Assembly (NCBI RefSeq): GCF_963678635.1
Contig: NC_087067.1
Span: 11,331,716-11,395,715 of the forward strand
Source of the DNA: Symsagittifera roscoffensis
Taxonomy: Eukaryota > Xenacoelomorpha > Acoela > Convolutidae
Length of the DNA stretch: 64,000 bases
Reading direction: 5' to 3'
Position numbers and translations under genes: made by a program. Within the stretch, counting starts at the first letter, position 1. Each line of letters begins with the position of its first letter. Positions 52,301 through 63,419 of this stretch are shown here, in pieces. The notes beneath the pieces are model-generated. The model searched no databases, had not been told where the DNA came from, and saw only the letters and a program-made list of their open reading frames with translations.

Positions 52301-53240
52301 AGCTCTACAAAATATTCCAGGTGTTGGGTACCCCGAATGAAAATGTATGGAAGGGGGTGGGGCTACTGAAGTATTTTGACGAGTTTGTTTTTCCCCAGTG
52401 GGAGCCTCAGAGTTGGGATTCTATTTTGACGAGGCCGAATAAAGAAGCAGCTGATCTTCTGAAGGTGAGCAGAGCACTATGTAAAATGAAATTATTTCCG
52501 CCTGCCATTACCAAGCATTAAGCGTAAGATATCTTTTTGGCTTGCGATTACCAGGCGCTGTCAAATCGGAATGTAGACTTCTCCAGGGTAACAACGTGTT
52601 TAACAAAATCATTTGAATCATTGATAGCTTGATTTGAAAAATTACACAACCAAGCAAGATTGTGAGCTTTATCTTAAAATGCACGACCTTTTTGTACAAT
52701 TCAACTCACATAAAATTGTTCATTTTGGTAAACACTTTCGCTGCATAGTAATTACAGTTTAATAGCATGTGTTCTCCGGTTTATGCGTGGAGCAGTTCTA
52801 TAGGGCACGCGAGTAGGATGCGCGAGGTCTGTGGTTCAATTCCCGTAGTGTATTTATTTCTCAAAAGTCATTAATATATTTTTTTGGCATTTTCAAAGCG
52901 TTTTGTCGCTTCTGTTTTCGAAGTGCAGCTTTGGCTCTGTGTAAATTCAAAACATACTTTGTAAAGTAAAGTATAAAAGATTTATTCTGAAGTTCATCAA
53001 AAGGTTATAGCTCAAAGTTTTTATTGACAAAATTTTGTTTTCAGCGGCAACCATTTTGATGTGTAATGGAAATTAAATTTTGATACCAGTTGAAATCTTA
53101 ACTTTTTTCAGCTGTTGCTGACCTACAATCCCTCTCGACGGATTTCAGCTAAGGCAGCTTTGCACCAAAGTTACTTTGACGATTTGGACAGGTCTCAGCA
53201 ACCTCTTAATCAGTTAGTCCATTATCCCCTCCGATACTAA
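49337..53240 (+). CDS. Divergent CDK1/2-type kinase, 5 exons, first exon not located
   Basis: Coding exons 49,337-49,490, 51,165-51,300, 51,740-51,960, 52,206-52,464 and 53,112-53,240 join in consistent phases with GT-AG introns to give about 299 residues, lacking roughly 13 N-terminal residues. Seen: glycine loop ending G-M-F-G, A-A-V-K lysine, helix P-P-T-A-L-R-E (PSTAIRE in CDK1), [14 protein letters not shown], activation loop Y-T-H-E-V with the activating Thr, and R-I-S at the end of the kinase fold. The best fit is the CDK1/2 clade. Positions equivalent to CDK1 Thr14 and Tyr15 are Met and Phe, so Wee1/Myt1-type inhibition is not expected. The C-terminus has a short non-kinase tail. It is probably a lineage-specific CDK1 paralogue; all catalytic residues are kept. 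Confidence 0.85.
52785..52940 (+). repeat. tRNA-like SINE fragment in CDK1-like intron
   Basis: GGGCACGCGAGTAGGATGCG and GTGGTTCAATTCCCGTAGTG give A- and B-box-like elements. It ends near CGAAGTGCAGCTTTGGCTC. Related to the fragment at 54,598-54,690. Confidence 0.5.
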
Positions 53241-54597
53241 TCGAAGTTACCTGAACTGACAAATTTACGTTAACATACCTGAGCTCCTGAACTCGAAGGT
53301 AACTTGGACTGGGAGGATGAATTTTTATTTGTTCACGATGATCTGTTGCGTTCTAATCCACTGATTTGAAATGATTATTTGTTATCGGTGCTCTGAAGAT
53401 TTTAATTGTGTTTTGCTTCGCTTGTTTCTTGTTGTTTATCGTCGGTGCTACCATATTATAACTAAAAGCTACTGAAACTTAGGCTCTAATATTTTTCTAC
53501 CGAAACTTTGGCTCCAAAGATGTCTGAAAACTCTTGAAATCAAAAGAAAGCTGCGTTCTGAGCTGATTTTATAGATGAAAAGCGTGGAATATTGTTAAAA
53601 CACCCGAAATCTTAGTTTCTGCCCATTGTGGTTGGAACAACAACATATATATTCAAATATCATTAAGCTTTTAAGTGATTCTTCAGTTGATGAGTTTTTG
53701 TTTTAATTTTCAGTAGCACGTTTCAGCTCCAATTATGGACTATTTTAAAAGCAATATGTGCTATTTTTATATTCAATTCATATACCTTTTAATTGTGGTT
53801 TCTGGCAAATCATTTTCTTAGTTGGAAATACAAGTATCGTCATAAAATGTTTTGAAAAAGTTGCATGCAAGAACTCTGGTTGTCGTCGGAAGTTGCCTGT
53901 TCTGCTCTATGTTTACAGGGCAATTCAGGGTACAGGGCAATTCAAAATAACTCTATCGATTTAAAAAATCCGTAGTTGTGAGTCTCGATTTCTTGTGAAT
54001 AAAATTCACTTCAATTTCATTTAATTAATGTGGCAAATTCGAGTTTCAAAAAAAAGGGTGCCACGATGCTCGCAAAATTGAACGAAAGAGACATTTCGAA
54101 AAAGTTAAGGTAGTTTACAAGGTGACATAAGCAAGCTTGCTCCACTGCTCTTAGCTTTGACACGAGTGAGTTAAAGCGTGTGAAACATTGTTTGCTGCTA
54201 ATCTATATAGTAGTTTAAGCTGAGCTCGCTCGAAAATACGCGAATGACGTTTTGGTTAGAAAGTGGATTTTTCCCAGCGTAATAAAAAGTTACCTTTAAA
54301 TGCATTTTTTTCTAATTAGTCTAGTTTTATGAAAAAGCTGGTCGTAAACTTTTCTCGAACTTTAGAGAGCTTCAATATTTCGTTCGAGATTATTTTTTTC
54401 TTGGAACGTTTCAGAAAAAGTCAATCATTTTTTTGCTGCTTTACTTTAAGTCATTGGTCCTTTTCCAACTGTTTGTTTACTATATTCTATGCAAGCTAGC
54501 AAGAGTGATGCCATCTAACGAAATCAATTTTTGTTGTGTAGTGTTACCAATTAAATAGCTTTTTCTCAAATAAATTAGTGAATAGAGATTGGATTCT
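53241..54597. other. 3' region of the CDK1-like gene and intergenic sequence
   Basis: AT-rich with an AATAAA at 53,998-54,003 that may serve as poly(A) signal. No further coding region is recognised. Confidence 0.45.
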
Positions 54598-54690
54598 GTA
54601 AGCGCCAGTGGCACAACTGTATAGGGCGGAAAACATTAAAGTTGGATGTCCGAGGACTGACGTTTGGTTCCCGTAGTGGTCAAATGTTTT
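54598..54690 (+). repeat. tRNA-like SINE fragment
   Basis: AGCGCCAGTGGCACAACTGT followed by GGTTCCCGTAGTGGTC, matching the B-box end of the repeat at 52,785. The tail is diverged. Confidence 0.45.
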
Positions 54691-54984
54691 ATATATTCCT
54701 TATATTTCACGAAAACCTTCCTGAAATTTAATGGGCTAATTGGTTGCATATTTTTTCATTGAAATTATCATTTATAATAAGGTCATTTTTTTCTGCTACC
54801 TAACCAATTTCTGTTCGTGTGTTAGTCAGGTTTTAAACTTGAGTTAGTTCAGAAGAAAGCCAATCATTGCACACACGAGCTAGCGAGCGTAGTCTCATAG
54901 TATCGATCTCTTTTTTCCCCTAACAAACTCGCAAATGAAAGTGCTCATTTGGCGGTACTTGTGCTTTAACCACGACATGTAGAA

Positions 54985-55100
54985 TTAAAAATATCAAGGG
55001 TCCGCAGCGCAGGTGCAAGGACGTGAGACTCCTGTGTCGGATTCGAATCTGTGACATCTAGATTTGGAATTACACGTCCTCGCATCTGCGCCGGGGGCTG
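54985..55100. repeat. tRNA-like element with an inverted second arm
   Basis: GCGCAGGTGCAAGGACGTG near 55,007-55,026 is the near reverse complement of CACGTCCTCGCATCTGCGC at about 55,073-55,091. Between them is GGATTCGAATCTGTGAC, a good B box. The two arms can form a long hairpin around a polymerase III-like promoter. Confidence 0.6.
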
Positions 55101-55379
55101 TTGAAAGTTTGCTACACTATCCACAATAAGGCAACTGCAGATTCTAGTAAACTGACAAATTAACTTTTATTTGCGGATTTGTTTGGAAAAAAGTAGTCAT
55201 AATAATACTACGCTCGTTGGTGTAAACAGTAGACTAGAAGAAGCTACTTCTTGTTTATTCGCTTGTGTTTGCGAAATGCCGTTTCAATTCTGGTAGTGAC
55301 GCTTTCTGAACGAACGTACGTTTTTTTTAATAACAAATCAATTTTTGAACTTCCAAAATCCAATTTTCATAATCAGAAC

Positions 55380-55790
55380 GTTACTAGATCTCCTTGCTCG
55401 AATTTAGACTAAATCCTAAAAATTAGTTTTTCTCGCAAACCAGTTTTTTTCGAAAGCTGGAAATTTTTATGTAGTTCGAATCACGACTGAAAGGGTTTTA
55501 ATATGATATTATCACTCGAACCAACCCAATGATTGGTTAGAAAGGGCTCCTTTGACTAATTTTCTAATTTTTCTTTAACTTCAAACCAATTTTTCTCGAC
55601 ACTGGGGCAACATTTTGAAAATTTTCAAATGTAGTTTGAATTGCGACTGAAAGGGCTTTAATATGATATTTCACTAGAAACAATCCGATGATTATTTGTG
55701 GCACCTGATTTTGCTTGAAAAGAAAAAAAAAAGAAAAAACCCTGATACGAATTTCTTCCCCATTTTCAATTGTCGGAACAAATGCGCCTA
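55380..55790 (+). repeat. Interspersed repeat family B, second locus with internal duplication
   Basis: The segment TAGTTCGAATCACGACTGAAAGGG occurs here twice (near 55,470 and 55,633), each followed by TTTAATATGATAT, so the unit is internally duplicated. It matches 40,800-41,070. Confidence 0.6.
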
Positions 55791-57908
55791 ATAAATTTCA
55801 AAAGTTTCATTTTTTTGGAATAAACTTAACCATTGGTAATTGATGATTTTTTGTAGCTTTTGGCTGGATAGCTGAATAATGAACCACTTAAGATTATAAG
55901 ATCAACAAAACACTACAAAAGTACGGTAACAATCGTCTCAATTTCAGTGATTTAAATATTTTCATTAGCGTCAGTTTTCAATTGGCCTTTATTTAAATTT
56001 AAAAATTGACCTCTTCAATAAAGATGTTTTTGTTTAGTTCTAAACCATGACAACCAGCCGTGATTTTCAATGTTTCGCCCAATTTTTCCTTTTTATCTTT
56101 GAGTAATTGACAATTTTTACTAATGCTCAGACCATGTCCTGCTTTTCTATATAATTTATCAGCATATAAAAAGCCAATTAACACACATACATATGCATGC
56201 ACACGTACACGCACACATGCAAGCACGCACGCACACTTGAAGGCTTTCGAAAACAGGATTTTGAAATTGAAAAACGCTCATTTTTTATTTGAAGTGGCGC
56301 CAAGCTCTGCTTCGCCTCTAGGTCTCAATTGAAAATTTTTTTATAAGGATGATTTTTTTTCGAAACCATCAGAATTAAAAGTTTGTAACACCATAATTTA
56401 CGATGAATAATCTACTAGAAAGCTTTGACATTTGGTTTCCCTGGTAGGTACAAAGTCTAATTTTTGCAGATTTGAGCTGTTTTAGCTCATCAATTCAATA
56501 TCTTAGTTCATTTCAATGTGCTGTCAATTGAAGATTATTTACTCAATGCAGCTTTGCATCGCTCTCGATTTGTCATCGAATCTGTTTCTATATTCTGCAG
56601 CTTGCAAATATTTTGCAAATACAACTTTTTGTACTTTTTTGGATCATGTGATTTTAAAGTGAACTTTTAGCAGTTCGATCTGTTGCAGAACATGATCCTT
56701 GTTTTCAAATCTGTCTCCTGTCTCGCATTTGATCAAATGATTTGCAGTTATGATTCATTCAAAAATAAGAACTAAATGCCATCGGGACGAACGTTCGTTT
56801 GGCATTCGTGGCTCCTTGTCTTATTGTTTTGGACAGCAAAATTTTTTTCTGCTTTTAAATTGAGATAACGTTTTAAAGTGATAGAAGTATTCAATAAACC
56901 AGAAATTTAGTTTGACATAACAAACGATAATTTTAAAGGTGTTCAAAAGTTAGAATGAAAGACATATGTTTTGTTCGCCGTAGTCATTTGATTATGATTT
57001 TTTAATATCGTGCTCGTTCGGAAGTTTTCTCAAGAAACATGGGAAGTTTTATGGGAAACTTACACGAAACATTACGTCATTGTCATAAGAGAACGCGTTT
57101 AAGTTTCGTGGCTTCAAAATGACGCGAAGTACCACGTCATTTTCTGATGGTTGGCTAAACGATTGCTGACGCATACCATATTTTTTTTAATATTACGTTA
57201 TGAAAACGACTACAATAACAGCGTGCTTTATTTTCATTGGATGATAATTTCTTTCAACCAGCACGTGTTTACATGTTACGTACCATTTACCAATATAATT
57301 CGTGTTTGGTTTGCATTTACTTTCATTTTTGCCACAAAGCGACCATTAGATTCAGTTTAAATACTGAAAGTATACTTGCTTCACATTTCTGAACCGTTTA
57401 ATAGCTGTGACCAAAGTCATAATAGTTTGTAACTTGGTATAAGTTTTCATACTCCTAGTCGCAAAACGAAGTTTTTGATTGGACAACGACTTGAGTCGCG
57501 CTTTCCGTTATTTCGTTTGTTGTACTTCAAGACTCCGAAACCTCGATTAAGATACCATTTATCATATTTGCTTTAAACGTGGCAAGTCGTTTGCAATTCT
57601 GCATTTTATTGCAATTCAAATTTATTCAATTTTTATCATCGTTCTTCTGAACTCTCTAGACTTCTGTGATTAAAATTCACTCATTTTTGAAATTATTCCT
57701 TTGAAAGTTAGCAACACAGGAAACGAATTCTGGAATTAGTTTCTTCTCGTTTGATGAGGTGAGGTGAGTTACATAAGACGCCTTGAAAGAGTTCATTTTT
57801 TCGATACTTAAAGACTATTTTTGTGCCTTCTATAGTAGCTAACACTCTCAATAACCGAGTTTTGAGGTGGTAAAAAATTATATTTACACTTATACTGTTT
57901 TGTTTCAG
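55791..57908. other. Intergenic sequence with a CA/CG-rich microsatellite
   Basis: Contains an ACACAC/GCACGC-type microsatellite at about 56,180-56,237. No gene was recognised, although earlier exons of the gene ending at 58,090 might be hidden here. Confidence 0.4.
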
Positions 57909-58090
57909 ATAATCATAATCACCTTTCCACAGATCAACTTTTCGAGGAATTTTCAACCCAATTTGATCTTTCCAATTGCGATTTTGTTCATCTTAAACCT
58001 TCTGTTTCAAACGACAACCAATTTTGGGATCCTATTCCAAAATCAGATATCCGGGATCTTTTTAACTCAGTTCGCAATTTTAATCCATAA
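57909..58090 (+). CDS. Candidate terminal coding exon of an unidentified gene
   Basis: After the acceptor TACTGTTTTGTTTCAG (ending 57,908) one frame stays open for about 59 codons to TAA 58,088-58,090. Its composition is hydrophilic and coding-like (N-H-L-S-T-D-Q-L-F-E-E-F ... F-W-D-P-I-P-K-S-D-I-R-D-L-F). The upstream exon was not found. The FtsJ-like start codon follows 15 bases later in the same frame, with no acceptor between. Alternatives are a 5' UTR exon of the FtsJ-like gene or an unrelated open stretch. Confidence 0.4.
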
Positions 58091-58105
58091 TTTAACCCAA
58101 CTGAA

Positions 58106-59179
58106 ATGCCTGCCTTGCCTGAGAGCCATGCACCTGGATCATCAGCCTCCGACGCCCAGCAGTACTTCGACGCTGTAGTGCCTCGATGGCAATCCAGCCC
58201 TCTGAATCCATTATTCCTGCAGCGCAAAGACCTCTTAATAGGCTCGAGGTCTTTCGACAAATTCATCGCTTCCCGCAGACTATATTGGGAAACACACGAC
58301 GAAAAGTTCCAAATTCAGTATGACCCTCAAGAAAGAAGAAAGAAAAGAGCCAAAGAAACAAACACAGAAAAAACGGCAATGTTCTTCCTTCAGACTTGTC
58401 ACGCAATGATGTGTGAGCTCCTCGAGAACTCACCGGCTCTTTGGCGCCGCAGATTTCAGAGAGTCCTGGATCTATGTTGTGCTCCCGGGGGATTCTGCAA
58501 TGCGCTCCTGACAAGGTTTCCAGACGTCAAAATTGATGCACATACCTTGCACCCAGACGACGGAGGCGCTCCCATGATCACAAAGCACAGTCGTCTTAAC
58601 TGTCAGTACAACGATGTCATCGAATTATCAGTCAATCAGAGCTTCAAGACGTTAATCAGATACGACATGGTCATCCTCGGAGGTGCTTGGGCGGCATACG
58701 TGGACGAAAACGGAGTGGAACAACAGGAGACAGAATCACGAGTGTTCTACCCGAACCTGAAACTGAAGTTTGCCGAACTACATATCATGCTGCAGTGCCT
58801 GCGACCGAATGGAGTGGCAATTGTGAAGCTGCCTTTGAAGTTCGAGAACCTCACCGGAACCATGGTGTGGATAATTCTGGAGAAGATATTCAAACATGTG
58901 GAACCTTTCAGACCATCTTGCAATTCCTGCTCATCACTTTGGTCACACTCGTTCGTGTATATGATCTGTCATGACTTGAGATCAAAAGAAATTCGCGAGG
59001 AGTATATAAGGAAACTGAAAAGATATCTGGACTTGTGCAGGGAGACGAGAGCCGACTTCGTGAACGATTTCCTGGAAGAGCAGGAAGTCCTGGAGCAAGT
59101 GGTTGGCAAAGAGGAAAAAATCTGGGAACAGATGGCACAGACGTACAAAGACAAGTTGTACCGACTTAAGCAGCGATAG
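58106..59179 (+). CDS. FtsJ-like (RrmJ-fold) methyltransferase-domain protein, intronless
   Basis: 357 residues in one exon. An N-terminal region (1-115) contains a charged stretch. Then comes motif I V-L-D-L-C-C-A-P-G-G-F (120-130), the SAM-binding loop of FtsJ-type enzymes, then Y-D-M-V-I-L-G-G (186-193) at motif IV, and a conserved-looking Lys241 in A-I-V-K-L. The C-terminus is helical and Glu/Lys-rich. In true FtsJ 2'-O-methyltransferases motif IV carries a catalytic Asp (L-S-D), which is Gly here, so activity may be altered or lost. The overall pattern recalls FtsJ-domain proteins common in fungi. ATG 58,106 is chosen because an in-frame TAA precedes it by 18 bases. Substrate and pathway are unknown. 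Confidence 0.8.
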   Translation: MPALPESHAPGSSASDAQQYFDAVVPRWQSSPLNPLFLQRKDLLIGSRSFDKFIASRRLYWETHDEKFQIQYDPQERRKKRAKETNTEKTAMFFLQTCHAMMCELLENSPALWRRRFQRVLDLCCAPGGFCNALLTRFPDVKIDAHTLHPDDGGAPMITKHSRLNCQYNDVIELSVNQSFKTLIRYDMVILGGAWAAYVDENGVEQQETESRVFYPNLKLKFAELHIMLQCLRPNGVAIVKLPLKFENLTGTMVWIILEKIFKHVEPFRPSCNSCSSLWSHSFVYMICHDLRSKEIREEYIRKLKRYLDLCRETRADFVNDFLEEQEVLEQVVGKEEKIWEQMAQTYKDKLYRLKQR

Positions 59180-60939
59180 TGGGAACTGAATTGAACTCGG
59201 ATGACTTATGATATAGTGCTAAACCCAAAAGCCAATCAGATGATTAGAATGAAACGATAGTCACAATAACTCTATTTATTGATTAAGTAACGTAAACTGT
59301 TTTTAGCGTAAACATAGCTTTTGACGTGTTTTAAGAGCGATTTGTGTCTTAACTATATAGATATTTAGAAAGTTAGTTCGTTTTAAATAATAACTACCCT
59401 TTCCTTTCTTTGTGATGTTTAATTTACTGTTGTTCGTAAGCAATTCATATCAAAAGGCGCTCTAACTTGACATGTGTCAATCATGGTATGCATATTGTTA
59501 TTTGTTACCAAATACAATTTTTTACCTACGTTTTTTCAAATTCCTCAATTTTGAATTGAGTTGTTAGCTTGTGATGAAAACTGCCGGACATGACTTAAAA
59601 AAGGCAAAGAATGACATAGATTAGCATTACTGACAGGAGTTACCATTTGTGTGAATATTCAGTAAACCTAAATCATAGTGAACGTTGAGCTTAAGTAGGT
59701 TTTTAAATTATGACCGAAAGCTCGCCTGCGAAGTTCGTCTTTGGGAAAATCGAAGATTTGTCCTAGCAACCAAAACTACTATTTATGAACTACAGCTGAA
59801 TTATCAAGAATTTTACTTAAAACACCGGAACTCATTTCTGATTTGACTAATTTGAACTGAATCAGGACTGCTGAAACACGTGTTTCTATTTAAAGCTCTG
59901 ACGCTTATCATTCGGATATTTGACGGCTGTGTTACTACTCAGTCGTAAATTTGCCCAATTTGGAAAGATATGAAAAACTTCTGATTCACAATTGGGTTCA
60001 AATTATTAGTCAAAACCCTATAACAGTGAAGTATAGAAACTATAAAATTAATGGCATTAAAAACTGCCCGTGATGATAAAAGCGTTAAACGTATGACAGA
60101 GAAAAGCTTTTAACTGAACTTGCTAATCCTATTCTATTTGAAACGCACTACTGTACAAGATTAGAATTATCACGATTGTTGATCTCCTTAAAGCGCCCGA
60201 CCTTACCTTACTATTTTTGGCTATTTCGAATCCGAATCAGAACTACCGAAACATGAAATTGTGTCGTAGGTTCGACTTTTTATGTTCCTAATCGTGGGCG
60301 ATAGTTTATCTTACCGAGTAAACAGCCAATTCAGAATACAATGTAAAACATTTGGTTCATTTAAGTTCATGTTGAACTCAAAAATGAACCAAGTGAAATA
60401 TAGAAGTTTTCAGGTAATTATAATTGGGTCTTCTCTAATAATAATCGGAGAGCGATGTGAATTGATATGTAATTGAATACTAGGATCTTATAAACAATTT
60501 CTATTTAAAACTCAATTTTTGCTGCGTTCCGACTGGTCGAAAATTCGCGGAACCTAATCTTCTTAACAATCTGCCCTAAAAGGTTATTTCACGGCTACTT
60601 GAAAACACAATTTTCTCGAATTTTCCTTTTTTATTGGTTTCGTCCACTAAACAAGACAACTTTGAATATTTGGTTCTTTTTTTATGCAAACGCAGTTACC
60701 CAATGAAACGTTGATGGGTGTGGCCGTTTTTACAGCGACGGTTTTTCTAATTGAGCGAATGAAGTGATGAAACGAGATCGTCGGAACCCGCCTTGACTCC
60801 AGGCATCAAAACCCGCGTCGGCCACTCCGCGCAACTATAGAACTTTTTGCTCCATGCGAGCGTAATTTTTTTCATGCAATACAACGGGGGCTAGTAAAGT
60901 AGATGACATGCAAATTAGACGTCTCCAATAAAATGTAAT
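59180..60939. other. Intergenic AT-rich sequence, no gene seen
   Basis: Likely the 3' UTR of the FtsJ-like gene followed by intergenic DNA. No domain-bearing ORF, repeat pair or tRNA was recognised. Confidence 0.5.
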
Positions 60940-61434
60940 TGTTCCGACTTTCGTAACGAAAGTAACGGAATATTTGTGCTCGGATTGGGGTTTTTTCAGA
61001 CAAGTTTCGGCTTTTTAACAAGACATTTTTGACGGAATTTTTTTTATCATTCGAAAGCTATTGTTGTCTTGAGCTTAAATTTGAAAATATATTTTACCTG
61101 TGAATATTTTTCGTAAAATTATGGGGGTTTAAAGATTGCCATTTTGGCCAATTTGGGACAATTAACGCGCGATATATTTCGCGCTATTAACGCGTAAGCT
61201 AGATTTAATCCGTCTGAGAAATCGCTCCAAATTGGTTCAAGGAAGCTTATATGCCATAATTGATTTGTTAATAGGAGCAAAATCTATCACTTTGTACTTA
61301 TTGTAACGTGTGGGGGGATGATTTCACAAAAAAATCTCAAATTTTTTTTCAAAACATATTTTATTTTTTATTTGATTACGTTAAAATTTTTCATGTTATT
61401 ACTGCTCCATAGGCCTTAAAAGGCAGTCGGAACA
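60940..61434. mobile_element. MITE-like element with short terminal inverted repeats
   Basis: TGTTCCGACT at 60,940-60,949 is exactly inverted as AGTCGGAACA at 61,425-61,434, enclosing 495 bp without coding capacity. Just inside the left end is a hairpin ACTTTCGTAACGAAAGT. No clear target duplication was found, so the true limits may be wider. Confidence 0.45.
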
Positions 61435-62480
61435 TTCAGGGCTTCGCCCTGATACGAGCAGTCTTGTTGGGACTTTAAATTCTTTTTGCAAATCTAGCAT
61501 TTTGGACAAAAAGCAGCGGGCTTACAAAATATATTGCTTTAGCAAACTTTCACCAATACAAAAAGAGTTTATAGTTCCGTTGCATATCAAAATATTTATT
61601 ATAATGATTTTTAAAACATAAATCTAAATTTTATGAAACATTACTGAAATTCATAAATTATACAATTGCGACATGTGAAAAACAGATTCGCATTCACGAA
61701 AGCTCGAACGAAAGTTAATTGTAGTCAGTAAACAAATTTCTCGCACGCTAACAATACAATCACGTCTAAGTTCCCATATTTGTAGTTTTGCATCGAAGTC
61801 TAAATTCAATTTTTTTGGTCACGTCTAATTTCCTAGGCCCCCACTAAAAATGATGCATTATTGATTTGGCAAACTTAAAAATACGTTCAGTCTTGGGTTG
61901 AGCTTCCCTAATTTAGACAAGTATCACACGATTTGTCAGCAATAACCCTCGTGCCAAATTTAAGCACAGCGGAGCTAGCGGTCACTGCTTGCCGATGCCG
62001 CGTTTGAAGTGGGCGTGTAAAGGGGGTATTCTCATGATGGAAGGACTGATTGATGGAAAGTTCTAAACCAATCGGCATCGTTAGACATTCATATTGGCTA
62101 AATGACTTTTGCATAGAACCGAAATCATTATTAACAGAACATGACTTATAGCAGCACAGCAATGTTTTCTGTACAATTTTATTCAGCTATACGATAATTT
62201 TTTTTTTCATTAAAAAAATCGGTTGTTCTTTTCAAAAAAAAAAATACCCGCCTTTGATTTCGCAATTTTTGAAAATTTATGTATCTGCTTATTTTCTGAT
62301 CGTTCAATGTTAATTTTATTGGCCTGGATTTATTCGCGTCCTTGGAGATTTTCGCGGTGTCTCTGACATTTTGGAATACTAAGTTCCAGCTGGCTGAAAA
62401 TAATGGAAAAGAAATGGCCATCATTTGGTCCCTTCATCATGAGGGTCGCCACCCGTGTAAAGTTTGCCGTTGCCGCGTTT
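61435..62480. other. Intergenic sequence, nothing recognised
   Basis: AT-rich DNA with a short hairpin CAGGGCTTCGCCCTG at about 61,437. No gene. Confidence 0.45.
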
Positions 62481-62484
62481 TGAG

Positions 62485-62580
62485 GGAGCGGCGGTGGCCG
62501 AGTGGGTAAGACACACGCCTCTCAACGTGAGGGTTGAGTGTTTAAGCTCCTCTTCGGTCACGGTTGGAAGGGGTTTGAAA
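62485..62580 (+). repeat. tRNA-derived SINE head
   Basis: GGTGGCCGAGTGGGTAAGAC is a near-perfect A box of a Leu/Ser-type tRNA, and GTTTAAGCTCC a weak B box. The acceptor and T stems do not pair, so it is not a functional tRNA gene. The following CTCTTCGGTCACGGTTGGA recurs at about 63,575, marking a SINE family. Confidence 0.6.
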
Positions 62581-63419
62581 AGTTAACGTTCTGACTTGCT
62601 AATGAATTGCTAAAAGGCCGGTCTGCTAAAAAAATGGTCTGTTTTAAAACTAGCTTTATGCACATGTTTTCTAGCACTGAATGTCAACGGGAGCAATTCC
62701 AAACCAGCACCAACCACACCCCTCGGCATTTTGAGTTTGCTCATCGCAAAATGACGCTGGCTGTCACGTGCACAAAAAACAGTCGTAACATTTCTACACA
62801 GAAACTCTCGAATCAATTGATACAAAAATAAACCGAGTGAATTCTAATCAGAAACCACCCGCGAACTCAACATTTCATAGTTCCAAATATAATTTGGATA
62901 GCTTTTCCTGTAAAAATACAGAAATTGAATAAGATCTTCTCCTACATGTGTATTCGGTTAGGTGTGCAAAGCGCAACTTCGGCTGTGGAAGATATCTAAA
63001 TATATATTAGAGGAACCAACATATGTAATTTGGTATACCCTCAATTTTAAGCTCTCGTAACAATGTGTTGAGTAGACTGTGAAAAGCTGGTTAATTTTAC
63101 CTTGTCGAGCATGGCGTGAACAACAGCTGCTTAAAATTATTAATTAACATCCTTGGAATATGAGGCTTAAGTAACTAAAAGCTTAACAAATGGTTAAAAC
63201 AAGATTGATGCTGTAAGTTATTTTGCTCAATTATTGCCAAATTTTATATTTGATATTTGATTGTCGTAAGTCGTTTTCAATTGCTCTGGGCGCCATGTGT
63301 AGGAGTTCACCAACCCTAATTTTTTTTAGAAATTGATTTGAGGTAAAGCCTTAAGATTTCAAGATAAAGCAAGCTTGGAAAGGTCAAGGTCAATTGTCTA
63401 GACAGATTGTCTTGAAGTT

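Noticed and set aside
57867-58178. Hydrophobic 103-residue ORF overlapping the FtsJ-like start
   Set aside because: Out of frame with both the candidate exon and the FtsJ-like gene; the Ile/Phe/Leu-rich content fits AT-rich sequence read in a wrong frame.
62487-62560. A functional tRNA gene
   Set aside because: The A box is excellent and a 7-base anticodon-like loop can be drawn, but acceptor and T stems do not pair and the B box is poor; it is better explained as a SINE head.
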